Positions 10,894 through 19,966 of a stretch of 64,000 nucleotides of DNA are shown piece after piece; the first letter of the stretch is position 1, and each line of letters begins with the position of its first letter. The position numbers and the translations under genes were made by a program. Origin of the DNA: Klebsiella aerogenes KCTC 2190. Lineage in GTDB: Bacteria > Pseudomonadota > Gammaproteobacteria > Enterobacterales > Enterobacteriaceae. The notes beneath the pieces are model-generated. The model did no database searches, was not told the DNA's origin, and saw only the letters and a list, made by a program, of their open reading frames with translations. The stretch covers positions 2,976,001 to 3,040,000 of the forward strand of contig NC_015663.1 in NCBI RefSeq assembly GCF_000215745.1, in the 5' to 3' direction.

Positions 10894-12687
10894 TTACAGT
10901 ACGGTATTAATTTCTGCAACCTTGAAGTATTGATAACCACCCATCTCACTGGCGTATTTATGCGAGGAGTTGAGGACCATCTTGTTGGCGCTGATGGTGC
11001 CGACATCACAGGTATTAAATTTAAACCAACCGCAACCACGACCGCTGTTGACTACCTTTTTCGCCGTCATCGTCAGGGTGCCATCCGCATCGATCAGACT
11101 GTAGTTATAGATATTGCCTCTTTTTTGCGTATCCAGAACTAAATCCCCGCTACTGTAAATGGTTCCTTCATTAACAATATCCGCATAAGTGGTGATAGAA
11201 ATATTATGTGCGGAGATGCTGCCGGTATTATTGACCGGGCCATGATCGCTGGTAATACTTTGCGCTTGCATCGAGCCATTATTATTCAACCAATAGCTGT
11301 GCGCGGTAATCGCGTTAGTTGCGGTCATTTTGCCACTGGTGCTTTGCGCCAGTGTGCCGTTGGTTTGTAGATTGATGTTTTCGCCAGTGATATTACCCAG
11401 ATTGTAGATTTCCCCGACATTTACGGTGCCATCCTGTTTAAGAGACTGAATGGTGGTGTTGCCGGTTGAATTAATGTTCCCGGTATTTTTAAAACTCTCG
11501 CCAACAAAAGTAAGGGCGGTGTTTTTAGCACTGATTTTCCCTTCATTCAGAAAATCGCCCATTGCCGTGGCGGAAATCTGGTTATTCGACAGCAGGGAGG
11601 CCTTAGCCTCATTACGGATTTTTCCACCGCTGGCCAGGCTTAACCCACTGGTTCCGGTCATCGTTCCAGAGTCGCCGTTAGTGATGTTGCCGTTAGCGGT
11701 GGCAATTAGCTGACCGCCAGTGATAGAACCGACGTTAACGATATAATCCCCACTGGAGAGCATTAAATAATTGGCTCCGCCGATACTGCCTTCATTGGTG
11801 ATACCTGTGACCGTAGAAACCTGGCTTAGCAGACCGTTGCCTTTTATCGTCCCTTTATTTATCAGGTTTCCGTAGCTGGTGAGCTGCAGTGAGCTGTTTG
11901 AGATAATAGAGCCATTATTACGTACGCCAAAACCAATGTTATTGCCAATCATGCTAATGCTGTTGGCAGTAATGCCGCCAAGACTACTGACGTCGATGCT
12001 GTATTGCGGGTTAATCGTCATTTCGATCAGGGTCGCTTTTTTACCCGCTGAGGTCACCGCGCCAGAACTGTTATCCATGGTGAAATTACCTGCACTAACA
12101 AGGGCGTTCTTGGCCTGCACTTTACCATTAATTTTAATCGCGTCGGCGAGTAGAGCAGCATAGCTGTTAGCGGCGTTCATGCCATTTTCATCGATGGTGA
12201 TTTTGCCATTGGTGATGGTATAGCTGCCGATAGCGCCTTCATCGGTCAAATTCACCTGACCTGTCGTTAATATTGCCTTGTTGGTATTAACGAAACTACA
12301 GCCGGAGCAGGTAATACCGTTAGGGTTAGCGATTACCACGTCGGCTTTCAGCCCGGCGACTTCAATGAAGCCATTTAATGAACTGGCTTTATTGGAGGTG
12401 ACTTCATTCAGGATCACCGATGCGCCGCCATTAGTCAGATTGTTGTTTTTAGCAATATTGCCAAAAGTCGCATGATTAATATCGCTGTCGCTGTTATTGA
12501 GTATTAAACCGTTGCTGCCAACGTTAAATTCACGATACAGGTTGTGCGAAACGCCTGCAGCATTCGGCGCTTCAATATCAACCACCGTTGCGCCTGATAG
12601 ATGGGTGTAAGTCGACGGATCGGCGTACACCACCGTCGAGCTTAACGCTGCTGCTAAAGCAACATAGGTTAATTTAAACTTAAACAT
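10894..12687 (-). CDS. Short TpsA exoprotein with filamentous-haemagglutinin N-terminal (TPS) domain
   Basis: The 597-residue secreted protein has a Sec signal at about residues 1-22 (cleavage after VVYA). A haemagglutination-activity TPS domain follows to about residue 250, with LILNN near 61-65 and the hallmark NPNGI at 121-125 followed by CSGC at 127-130. The rest is degenerate beta-helix repeats rich in N-x-G and I-x-N. A Cys pair (552 and 560) lies 37 residues before the end. It is far shorter than typical TpsA adhesins or CdiA toxins and has no toxin-like or RGD region. It lies 38 bases after its transporter gene and is probably co-transcribed. Surface anchoring or release cannot be decided. 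Base composition looks lower in GC than its neighbours, suggesting acquisition. Confidence 0.88.
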   Translation of the reverse strand: MFKFKLTYVALAAALSSTVVYADPSTYTHLSGATVVDIEAPNAAGVSHNLYREFNVGSNGLILNNSDSDINHATFGNIAKNNNLTNGGASVILNEVTSNKASSLNGFIEVAGLKADVVIANPNGITCSGCSFVNTNKAILTTGQVNLTDEGAIGSYTITNGKITIDENGMNAANSYAALLADAIKINGKVQAKNALVSAGNFTMDNSSGAVTSAGKKATLIEMTINPQYSIDVSSLGGITANSISMIGNNIGFGVRNNGSIISNSSLQLTSYGNLINKGTIKGNGLLSQVSTVTGITNEGSIGGANYLMLSSGDYIVNVGSITGGQLIATANGNITNGDSGTMTGTSGLSLASGGKIRNEAKASLLSNNQISATAMGDFLNEGKISAKNTALTFVGESFKNTGNINSTGNTTIQSLKQDGTVNVGEIYNLGNITGENINLQTNGTLAQSTSGKMTATNAITAHSYWLNNNGSMQAQSITSDHGPVNNTGSISAHNISITTYADIVNEGTIYSSGDLVLDTQKRGNIYNYSLIDADGTLTMTAKKVVNSGRGCGWFKFNTCDVGTISANKMVLNSSHKYASEMGGYQYFKVAEINTVL

Positions 12688-12725
12688 GAATTTATTCCTT
12701 TAAATATAGTGAAAAATAGGTTGTG

Positions 12726-14399
12726 TTAATACTTCCACTTCAATGAGAAACCCATATTGAATGAGTCACTACTAAAGTTATCTGGTTTACTTAGCGGTGT
12801 GCCGATGAAAAAATCATATTGTGTTGAGAATATATCACCGCGCAATCCGCTAACGGCACCTGAAATAACTTTTCCTTGCCGATATTGTTCACTGCCGATA
12901 ATACGACCAATATCTAATCCTAAATAGAATTGCTGTTCCGGGCCGGCAATATCCCAGATGAAATCATTGCTCCAGTACCATCCCTGATTGCCAGAGAGAG
13001 TATATTCGCCATCAAATCCGCGAACCGTCCAGCGGTTGCCAATATTAAATTGGTTATCCGAAGAGAGAATGTCCGGGCTATATTGCGCATTAAAATGCGG
13101 TGCATAGCTAAATCTATCTCCGGTTAAATCGAATTTCATTAAGGCCTGCAAATCGGCATGTACTACGCGTGAGCGCTTACTGAACTGGCCTGCTTTTTCT
13201 TCCGGTGTGGCGACGGAGTTTAGCCATGGGAGGCGGCGCTGTAACCCCAGGCTGGCGGCGACGACTTTTTTATCGAAATAGCGTTGCTGTCGTAGCGTCA
13301 GCTCCCATGTCGGGTTCTGTTTGCGCATCACCCTAAGTTCTTCACCGCCAAAATAGTAGTGTGATGTACTTTTTGAGATACGGAAATCCAGCGACGTTTT
13401 TTGCTGACGGGTGTGAGACAGCAGTCGTGACAGCGTCGCGCTATAGTAGCGATTTTTACTTTTATAATCCGTTTGCGACCAGTTGCCCCTGAACAACTGG
13501 CGATATTGGCTCTGTGAACCGTAAAGACCTAACGCCCAGTAACCGAAGGGAATCGAATAATACAGGCTGCCATTCTGGTTGCCATCATTATGTTGATTAA
13601 ACTCGATATCTCCTCCTCCTGAGACATAGAAAATGTCGTTGAGTGTGGTGATATCATAAAGATAGAGCGCACCTCCGGCCTGATAGCGACCGCTGGCGCG
13701 GCTGCCAGCGTCATCCATCCAGGCTCCCACCTGCCATTTTTTATCCAGCCGACGCGTTAGCTGCAGATTGCTTTCTGCCTCCCGTTGTCCCGGTAATATT
13801 TGCATATTCGCCGAACTTCCTGGCAGGCGGCGCAGGTTTTCCATTCCCTGTTCGAGATCGGTGAGACGCAGGATATCTCCCGTGCGGGTGGGGATATTGT
13901 TCCAGATGCTGGTGGTTTGCTCGCTTGTCGTTGACCAGAAAATATCACCGATTTTGCCATAAGCGAGTTCGAGCCTTAATGTGCCCGCCGTCAATGACTG
14001 TTCCGGGATGGTCAGTAATGAAGTTATGTAACCACGGGCGATTAACTCATTTTGTAATGCCATGGTGAGGTGCTGAATACCGTTAATCCCCAGACAACGA
14101 TGCAGAGCCTGAGCTGTAAGGTTGTCCAGAAGCTGATGCGTGAGCTTCGGCTCGGCAGAATCGATATGAATATTATTGATGAACCTGCAGTTTTCTTCCT
14201 TTGGAAACGTGAGCGTTTGTCGGTCGGTATTAATTAGTGAAGCCTGGGCGGCCTGCTGCTGTGGTGTCAGCGCCGCCTGACGGGCTTTATCCTGCGCGTT
14301 TTGGTTAGTCGTGGTGGAGACTATCGTACTGGCGAAAACCTGCTGCTGACACAAAAACACAATCAGCAGGGTGTGAATCAGATTTTTTTTATTAAACAT
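12726..14399 (-). CDS. TpsB outer-membrane transporter (ShlB/FhaC/HecB family)
   Basis: The 557-residue protein fits the family length. It has a signal peptide of about 23 residues, a Gln/Ala-rich helical plug region (about 33-56), two POTRA-like segments, and a 16-strand barrel ending in aromatic residues (FSLKWKY). The VRGF motif of barrel loop L6 is at 459-462. Such Omp85-superfamily proteins recognise the TPS domain of their partner in the periplasm and thread it outside without ATP. Gene order B then A resembles shlBA and cdiBA. The partner is the gene immediately downstream. Confidence 0.92.
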   Translation of the reverse strand: MFNKKNLIHTLLIVFLCQQQVFASTIVSTTTNQNAQDKARQAALTPQQQAAQASLINTDRQTLTFPKEENCRFINNIHIDSAEPKLTHQLLDNLTAQALHRCLGINGIQHLTMALQNELIARGYITSLLTIPEQSLTAGTLRLELAYGKIGDIFWSTTSEQTTSIWNNIPTRTGDILRLTDLEQGMENLRRLPGSSANMQILPGQREAESNLQLTRRLDKKWQVGAWMDDAGSRASGRYQAGGALYLYDITTLNDIFYVSGGGDIEFNQHNDGNQNGSLYYSIPFGYWALGLYGSQSQYRQLFRGNWSQTDYKSKNRYYSATLSRLLSHTRQQKTSLDFRISKSTSHYYFGGEELRVMRKQNPTWELTLRQQRYFDKKVVAASLGLQRRLPWLNSVATPEEKAGQFSKRSRVVHADLQALMKFDLTGDRFSYAPHFNAQYSPDILSSDNQFNIGNRWTVRGFDGEYTLSGNQGWYWSNDFIWDIAGPEQQFYLGLDIGRIIGSEQYRQGKVISGAVSGLRGDIFSTQYDFFIGTPLSKPDNFSSDSFNMGFSLKWKY

Positions 14400-14729
14400 G
14401 AAGCAAGTTCCATTTGTTTCATTAAATTTGCATGCTGTATTGCTAAGCTTGCTTAAAACACGGCCTTATTCAGGGTATAGGGTCATCCATAAAAATATTA
14501 TTTTTTATTATCAGAAAGTTTGTGTTGGGAAATATTCCCAGGGCTTGTTCTTAAGGGGGGTATGTTAGCGGTGGCGGTAACGCTTAGCCATGCGAAGAAA
14601 ACTGAATTTTGTATGAATTAAATTAATTTAGAATGTGATTTGTCAGGGGCGAACGTTAAAATATTCACTGATTTAATAAAAAAACATTTAAAATAAACTA
14701 CTAATATATGACGCACATTATTAGGGGAG
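14400..14729. other. AT-rich spacer upstream of tpsBA
   Basis: This stretch of about 330 bases is rich in A+T, has no plausible gene and separates tpsB from the gltL terminator. It must hold the tpsB promoter, since tpsB and tpsA are transcribed leftward from here. A perfect 15-base palindrome, TGGGAAATATTCCCA at 14526-14540, is the only strong symmetric element and could be an operator. No convincing -35/-10 pair was assigned. Confidence 0.5.
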
Positions 14730-14755
14730 AAAAGGCGCGCACATGACGTGCGCGC
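14730..14755 (-). terminator. Rho-independent terminator of gltIJKL
   Basis: Just after the gltL stop on the minus strand, an 8-bp GC stem (GCGCGCAC with GTGCGCGC) with a five-base loop is followed by TTTTC. It marks the end of the glt operon. Confidence 0.8.
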
Positions 14756-14762
14756 TGGGATT

Positions 14763-15488
14763 TTAGTGCAGGATTTTGGCGAGGAAATCTTTCGCGCGTT
14801 CTGATTGCGGGTTGGCAAAGAAGGCTTCTTTATCGACATCTTCGACAATTTTACCTTCATCCATAAAGATGACCCGGTTAGCCACTTTACGGGCAAAGCC
14901 CATTTCGTGCGTCACCACCATCATGGTCATACCTTCGTTCGCCAGCTCGACCATCACGTCCAGCACTTCGTTAATCATCTCCGGGTCAAGCGCTGAAGTC
15001 GGCTCATCGAACAGCATCGCAATCGGATCCATGCACAGCGCGCGAGCGATCGCGACACGCTGTTGTTGGCCGCCGGAGAGCTGCGCCGGATATTTTTCCG
15101 CATGCGCCGCCAGACCCACGCGCTCCAGCAGCTTAAGCCCCTTTTTACGCGAAGATTCTTTATCGCGATTGAGAACCTTAATTTGCGCCAGCGTCAGGTT
15201 GTCGATGATCGACAGGTGCGGGAACAGTTCAAAGTGCTGGAATACCATACCGACGCGGGAACGCAGTTTAGCAAGATTGGTTTTCTTATCGTTAACCTGA
15301 GTGCCATCAACGATAATTTCGCCTTGCTGCACCGGCTCAAGGCCATTAACGGTTTTAATCAGCGTCGATTTACCGGAGCCTGACGGCCCGCAAACCACCA
15401 CAACCTCGCCTTTTTTCACTTCGGTGGAGCAATCGGTCAGCACCTGAAAGTGACCATACCATTTTGAAATATTTTTCAGGGTAATCAT
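14763..15488 (-). CDS. gltL: Glutamate/aspartate ABC transporter ATPase
   Basis: The 241-residue ATPase carries Walker [10 protein letters not shown], signature [15 protein letters not shown] and Walker [14 protein letters not shown] with a switch histidine in VVTHEMG. It powers glutamate and aspartate import with the GltJ/GltK permease and the GltI binding protein. The start overlaps the gltK stop, and a terminator follows directly. All ATPase motifs are intact. Confidence 0.96.
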   Translation of the reverse strand: MITLKNISKWYGHFQVLTDCSTEVKKGEVVVVCGPSGSGKSTLIKTVNGLEPVQQGEIIVDGTQVNDKKTNLAKLRSRVGMVFQHFELFPHLSIIDNLTLAQIKVLNRDKESSRKKGLKLLERVGLAAHAEKYPAQLSGGQQQRVAIARALCMDPIAMLFDEPTSALDPEMINEVLDVMVELANEGMTMMVVTHEMGFARKVANRVIFMDEGKIVEDVDKEAFFANPQSERAKDFLAKILH

Positions 15489-16162
15489 TACACAGTCCTT
15501 TTCTTCAACCAGCTGACCAACAGCGATGCGCTGAGACTAAATACAAAATAAACGGCGCCTGCGAACAGGATCATTTCCACCTGGGTTCCGTCACGTTCGC
15601 CAATGGTGGAGGCGGTACGGAAGAAATCGGCCAGGCTCAGGACGTACACCAGCGAGGTATCCTGGAACAGGACGATACCCTGGGTTAACAGCAGCGGGAC
15701 CATCGCGCGGAAGGCCTGCGGCAGAATCACCAACTTCATCGATTGCCAGTGGGTCATCCCCAGCGCCAGCGCGGCGCTCGACTGACCACGGGAAATACTC
15801 TGGATCCCGGCGCGAATAATTTCCGAATAGTAGGCCGCTTCAAACATTGAAAATGCCACCATCGCCGAAATCAGGCGAATATCGGTTTTCGGCGACAGCC
15901 CCAGCACGTTTTGCAGGAATCCGGGAACGATCAGATAGAACCACAGCAGCACCATCACCAGCGGAATCGAGCGGAAAACGTTAACGTAGGTTTTGGCAAA
16001 CCACGCCAGCGGCAGGAAGCTTGACAGGCGCATCACCGCCAGAATGGTGCCCCAGACGATACCGATAATAATCGCCGTGACGGTGATTTTCAGCGTAATG
16101 ACCAATCCTGCCAGCAGGTAGGGCATGGAAGGAACAATTGAACTCCAGTCAAAATCGTACAT
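15488..16162 (-). CDS. gltK: Glutamate/aspartate ABC transporter permease GltK
   Basis: The 224-residue inner-membrane protein has several hydrophobic spans. The polar amino-acid permease EAA loop is seen as [20 protein letters not shown]. With GltJ it forms the heterodimeric channel of the importer. It overlaps gltJ and gltL by single bases, so the three cytoplasmic and membrane subunits are translationally coupled. Confidence 0.96.
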   Translation of the reverse strand: MYDFDWSSIVPSMPYLLAGLVITLKITVTAIIIGIVWGTILAVMRLSSFLPLAWFAKTYVNVFRSIPLVMVLLWFYLIVPGFLQNVLGLSPKTDIRLISAMVAFSMFEAAYYSEIIRAGIQSISRGQSSAALALGMTHWQSMKLVILPQAFRAMVPLLLTQGIVLFQDTSLVYVLSLADFFRTASTIGERDGTQVEMILFAGAVYFVFSLSASLLVSWLKKRTV

Positions 16163-16902
16163 TATTTGCCTCCCATATTGCCCGGCAGGCGAACTTTACG
16201 TTCAACCACATACATCACCAGCATGATTACGGCGTTGATGAAGACATAGGCGAGGGTGATCGCAGTAAACGATTCCCAGGCGTGGGCTGAGTAATCCAGC
16301 AGCTTGCCCGCCTGCGCCGCCATATCCGCCAGACCGATAGTGGAAGCGATAGCCGAGTTTTTTACCAGGTTCATCATTTCCGAGGTCATCGGCGGCACGA
16401 TAACGCGATAAGCGTTCGGCAGCAGCACGTAGCGATAGGTTTGCGGCAGGGTCAGCCCCATCGCCAGGCCGGCATTTTTCTGCCCGCGAGGAAGGGACTG
16501 TATCGCGGCGCGGACCTGCTCGCAGACGCGGGCAGCGGTAAACAGCCCAAGGCACAGCATTGAGGAGACAAAGAACTGAATATTTGGATCCAGTTCCGAC
16601 TTAAACCACATGCCGATGTTTTCCGGCAGAAACTCCGGAATAACAAGGTACCAGGTAAAGAACTGGACAATCAGTGGAACGTTACGAAACAGTTCGACGT
16701 AGCAGGTGCCGATCCCGGCTAACCAGCGGTTAGGGACGGTACGCAGAATACCGAACAGCGAGCCGATGAGGAAAGCGATAATCCAGGCGCTAATCGACAG
16801 CGCGACGGTAACCTGAAAGCCGCTCCATAACCAGCCTAGATAAGTGGTGTTGCCGAACGGGGCGGGTTGCAGGAATATTCCCCAGTTCCAGTCTATTGAC
16901 AT
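16162..16902 (-). CDS. gltJ: Glutamate/aspartate ABC transporter permease GltJ
   Basis: Starting at [18 protein letters not shown] gives 246 residues, equal to E. coli GltJ. The longer open frame upstream runs through the terminator hairpin of the preceding small RNA and is not credible. The EAA loop is [18 protein letters not shown]. It is preceded by a GGAG ribosome binding site just after the T-run of the gltI-gltJ terminator, so its expression depends on read-through of that element. Confidence 0.95.
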   Translation of the reverse strand: MSIDWNWGIFLQPAPFGNTTYLGWLWSGFQVTVALSISAWIIAFLIGSLFGILRTVPNRWLAGIGTCYVELFRNVPLIVQFFTWYLVIPEFLPENIGMWFKSELDPNIQFFVSSMLCLGLFTAARVCEQVRAAIQSLPRGQKNAGLAMGLTLPQTYRYVLLPNAYRVIVPPMTSEMMNLVKNSAIASTIGLADMAAQAGKLLDYSAHAWESFTAITLAYVFINAVIMLVMYVVERKVRLPGNMGGK

Positions 16903-16915
16903 AAATAAACTCCAG

Positions 16916-16940
16916 AAAAAAAAGGGTAGCAGCGCTACCC
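16916..16940 (-). terminator. Terminator between gltI and gltJ (3' end of SroC)
   Basis: The minus strand reads GGGTAGC-GCT-GCTACCC followed by eight T residues, a textbook intrinsic terminator. It lies inside the operon, so it limits gltJKL relative to gltI and defines the SroC 3' end. Confidence 0.88.
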
Positions 16941-17065
16941 TCGAAGATTGTTGCCCTGCTTGTTTCGGTATTCGCGGCGGCTGGGGAACGACCAGCCACC
17001 GTATAGTCTGTCCGTGCAAAGGCAACAATCGGGAGGGCTACTTTATCGAGCCCCTGTTTTTTTAA
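16916..17065 (-). ncRNA. sroC: SroC-type small RNA from the gltI 3' region
   Basis: In E. coli and Salmonella the gltI-gltJ intergenic RNA is processed to SroC, which sponges the sRNA GcvB. Here the same gap of about 160 bases holds no gene and ends in a strong terminator. It also contains two stem-loop candidates, such as GGCTGG with CCAGCC. Location and terminator support the call. The exact 5' end, expected near the gltI stop, is a guess, and GcvB pairing was not computed. Confidence 0.72.
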
Positions 17066-17977
17066 TTAGTTAAGAGCCTTGTCATTGGGTGATTTGAACA
17101 GCGCCTTCATGTCGTCGGACAGTTCGAAGTTCAGGTTCAGATTTTTCGGCGGAATCGGGTTCTTAAACCAGGTATCGAACCATTTCGCCGCTTCGCCAGA
17201 GGTCTGCGCCTGGGCAACGGTGTCATCTACCAGCGTTTTGAACGATGCGTCGTCTTTACGCAGCATGCAGCCATAGGCCTCTTTCGACTGCGGCGTACCG
17301 ACGATTTCCCAGTTATCCGGTTTCTTCGCTTTTGCGCGCTCGCCGGCCAGCAGGGCATCATCCATCATAAAGGCCACCGCGCGGCCACTTTCCAGCGTAC
17401 GGAAAGAGTCGCCGTGATCTTTCGCGCTGATGATGCGCATGTTCATTTTCTTCTCGTCGTTCAGCTTATGCAGCAGCACTTCCGAGGTGGTACCGGAAGT
17501 GACGACGACCGCTTTGTCTTTCAGATCCGGGAAGTCCTTAATCGGCCCACCTTTTTTCACCAGCAGACGAGTGCCGACGACGAAAATGGTATCGGAGAAG
17601 GCGGCCTGCTTCTGACGCTCAAGGTTGTTGGTGGTGGAACCGCACTCGAAATCATAAGTGCCGTTCTGCAGTAACGGGATGCGGTTCTGCGAGGTGACCG
17701 GAATCAGTTTCACCTGCAGATCGGGTTTATTCAGCTTTTTCTTGATGGCTTCAACGATAGCGTTGGAGTAATCCTGAGAGTAACCCACCACTTTTTGTTG
17801 GTTATCGTAATAGGAGAATGGTACTGACGACTCGCGGTGGCCGACGACGATCACCCCGTTTTTGGCGATTTTATCCAGCGTGCTCTGACCTGCGGCCGGG
17901 GCGGCATCTTCAGCGTGCGCCAGACCAGCGGTCACTCCCATGACCAGCATTGCGGCGGCCAGTTTACGTAATTGCAT
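17066..17977 (-). CDS. gltI: Glutamate/aspartate periplasmic binding protein
   Basis: The 303-residue solute-binding protein begins MQLRKLAAAMLVMGVTAGLA with cleavage expected after AHA. The family signature GVIVVGHRESSVPFSYYD follows. It captures glutamate and aspartate in the periplasm for GltJKL. The chosen ATG has GGAG six bases upstream; an ATG 45 bases earlier lies inside a C/A-rich leader and is unlikely. That leader looks like a GcvB target. Confidence 0.95.
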   Translation of the reverse strand: MQLRKLAAAMLVMGVTAGLAHAEDAAPAAGQSTLDKIAKNGVIVVGHRESSVPFSYYDNQQKVVGYSQDYSNAIVEAIKKKLNKPDLQVKLIPVTSQNRIPLLQNGTYDFECGSTTNNLERQKQAAFSDTIFVVGTRLLVKKGGPIKDFPDLKDKAVVVTSGTTSEVLLHKLNDEKKMNMRIISAKDHGDSFRTLESGRAVAFMMDDALLAGERAKAKKPDNWEIVGTPQSKEAYGCMLRKDDASFKTLVDDTVAQAQTSGEAAKWFDTWFKNPIPPKNLNLNFELSDDMKALFKSPNDKALN

Positions 17978-18020
17978 ATCCAACTCCTTATCCTTAACGC
18001 CAGGGACGCTAGTGATACCC

Positions 18021-18045
18021 ATTGTGATTGTGTGTATGTGTTGTT
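18021..18045 (-). promoter_or_regulatory. C/A-rich leader element of gltI, probable GcvB target
   Basis: The minus strand of the gltI 5' leader reads AACAACACATACACACAATC and continues CA-rich. GcvB represses gltI in Salmonella by pairing its GU-rich R1 region with such a C/A-rich leader element that also enhances translation. Position about 44-68 bases before the start codon fits. Pairing was judged by eye only. Confidence 0.6.
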
Positions 18046-18120
18046 ATTCCTGTGAGCATTGCCGTAAGGCGGCGCTTTCGGGAATCGTCTGCAATCTTAA
18101 AGTGCAGTATTTGTATGAGC

Positions 18121-18150
18121 TTGTTAGCATTTAGTTTGGCTTAATGTAAA
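18121..18150 (-). promoter_or_regulatory. Candidate gltI promoter
   Basis: TTTACA (-35, 18145-18150) and TAACAA (-10, 18121-18126) are separated by 18 bases on the minus strand, upstream of the C/A-rich leader. The match is moderate. No sigma-54 GG-N10-GC pair was found nearby. Confidence 0.4.
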
Positions 18151-18405
18151 GATTTTGATGCGTTATTGTTTATTTTTGCGAAGCGCACCGCACCATTTGT
18201 GGGCAAAAATGGGTTGTTGCACCAACGTGGCGCGAAGTGCGAACGCTTTCGGTGCAACCCTGGTACAACCGCGGTCAAAATCGCCTACAGGGATGAAATT
18301 AAGCAATGGACGTGCCAGATTGGCGCTGGGGAGCGTAAAGCGGGGAAGGCCCGCCGGCGACGAATACCGCCGGGAGCAGGCCGGGCGGCTGCCCGGCGGA
18401 AAAGA
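18151..18405. other. Intergenic region upstream of gltI and downstream of lnt
   Basis: No credible gene is present. Several GCACC/GGTGC words lie at 18185-18267, including TGCACC-N5-GGCGCG at 18218-18234, which loosely resembles an NtrC dyad. A GC-rich hairpin (GCCGGGC-GGCT-GCCCGGC, 18380-18397) follows the lnt stop but lacks a T-tract. Confidence 0.45.
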
Positions 18406-19944
18406 TTAGCGTCGACGCTGGCGCAGACTCATCACCAGCGCGGCAAAGCCAAAGAGGGCGGTTAACGCCCACAGCGGCCAATTGCCGGTACGAGCATACG
18501 GCGTCAGGCCGGTGGTTGGCGTGACCTTAGTGGTCAACACCGCGCGGGTAAACTGTGGGATCATGTCCTGAATTTCACCACGCGGGCCAATAACGGCGGT
18601 GATACCGTTGTTGGTGCTGCGTAGCAGCGGGCGCGCCAGTTCCAGCGCGCGCATCCGCGCCATCTGGAAGTGCTGCCATGGGCCAATTGACTTACCAAAC
18701 CACGCATCGTTGGAGATAGTCAGCAGATAATCGGTATCCGGGCGGAAATTATCGCGGACCTGCTCGCCGAGAATGATTTCGTAGCAAATTGCCGCCGTAA
18801 GCTTCAGGTTATGCGCTACCAGCTGCGGCTGCACGTAAGGGCCGCGGCTGAACGAGGACATCGGCAAATCGAAGAACGGCGCCAGAGGGCGTAAAATCGA
18901 TTCCAGCGGTACGAATTCGCCGAACGGCACCAGATGGTTTTTGTTATAGCGATTGGTCGAGTCGTAGCTGTACGGGTTATCTTTACCCAGCGTGATGATG
19001 GTGTTGTAGGTATCGTAGCGGTTTTGTTTATTGAGGCGCGCATCGACAATACCGGTAATCAACGAGCTATTTTTTGCCCGCATCAGGTCATCAACCATGC
19101 TGAGGAAATGCTGCTGATTGATTTCCAGATCCGGAATCGCCGACTCCGGCCAGATAATCAGCTGCGATTTACCCATATGCGGCTGGGTGAGATCGAGATA
19201 GGTTTTCAGGGTGTTTACCAGCTGGTTTTCATCCCATTTCATCGCCTGCGGGATATCGCCCTGCACCAAAGAGACTTCCGTCGCCCGCTCAGGCAGCAGT
19301 TGATACCACTGGATATAACGCAGCGGGAAGGGCAGAGCAAATAGCACTATCGCCACCAGCAGCGGTTTCCAGTGACGCTGCGCGATAGCCAGCGCCAGCA
19401 GGCCGCTGACCACCATCAACAGAAAGTTTATCGCCTCAACGCCCATCACCGGCGCCAGGCCCTTTAGCGGACCGTCAATCTGGCTATAGCCGAACTGCAG
19501 CCACGGGAAACCGGTCAGCACCCAGCCGCGGAGAAATTCGGTAATTTGCCAGATGACAGGCGCGGCAATGGCCAGACGGATCCAGTTGGTTTTCGGCCAC
19601 AGTCTCGCGAGGATCCCGGCGAACAGACCTGTGTACAGCGATAAATAGGCCGCCAGCAAAGCAACGAGGAAAACGTTAACCGGGCCCGGCATGCCGCCGA
19701 ACTGCGCGATGCTAACGTAAACCCAGTTAATACCGGTGCCGAATAGCCCAAGCCCCCAGAAGTAGCCAATCCAGGCGCTCTGTAGTGGGCGACGGTTGAG
19801 AGTGAGCGCCTGCAGACCAAACAGCGAGACAATCGCCGCTGGCCAGAAGTCGTAAGGTGAAAAAGCCAGCGTTCCGCTGGCTCCGAATAACAGCGCCAGC
19901 AGCAGACGTACGCGCTGGCGTTCAAGTAAAGAGGCAAATACCAT
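18406..19944 (-). CDS. lnt: Apolipoprotein N-acyltransferase
   Basis: The 512-residue protein has the same length as E. coli Lnt. An N-terminal bundle of membrane helices is followed by a periplasmic nitrilase-like domain whose catalytic triad appears as Glu in IWPESAIPD, Lys in [13 protein letters not shown] and Cys in [10 protein letters not shown]. It adds the third acyl chain to lipoproteins. It follows corC by about 20 bases and is the last gene of the miaB-ybeZYX-lnt arrangement. Confidence 0.97.
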   Translation of the reverse strand: MVFASLLERQRVRLLLALLFGASGTLAFSPYDFWPAAIVSLFGLQALTLNRRPLQSAWIGYFWGLGLFGTGINWVYVSIAQFGGMPGPVNVFLVALLAAYLSLYTGLFAGILARLWPKTNWIRLAIAAPVIWQITEFLRGWVLTGFPWLQFGYSQIDGPLKGLAPVMGVEAINFLLMVVSGLLALAIAQRHWKPLLVAIVLFALPFPLRYIQWYQLLPERATEVSLVQGDIPQAMKWDENQLVNTLKTYLDLTQPHMGKSQLIIWPESAIPDLEINQQHFLSMVDDLMRAKNSSLITGIVDARLNKQNRYDTYNTIITLGKDNPYSYDSTNRYNKNHLVPFGEFVPLESILRPLAPFFDLPMSSFSRGPYVQPQLVAHNLKLTAAICYEIILGEQVRDNFRPDTDYLLTISNDAWFGKSIGPWQHFQMARMRALELARPLLRSTNNGITAVIGPRGEIQDMIPQFTRAVLTTKVTPTTGLTPYARTGNWPLWALTALFGFAALVMSLRQRRR

Positions 19945-19966
19945 TTAGGTTAATCGTCCCGTTAAA

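Noticed and set aside
10894..12687. CdiA-type contact-dependent inhibition toxin
   Set aside because: The protein is only 597 residues, lacks pretoxin and VENN-type motifs, and no immunity gene follows.
18151..18230. Sigma-54 promoter for gltI
   Set aside because: No GG-N10-GC arrangement was found on the minus strand downstream of the dyad words.
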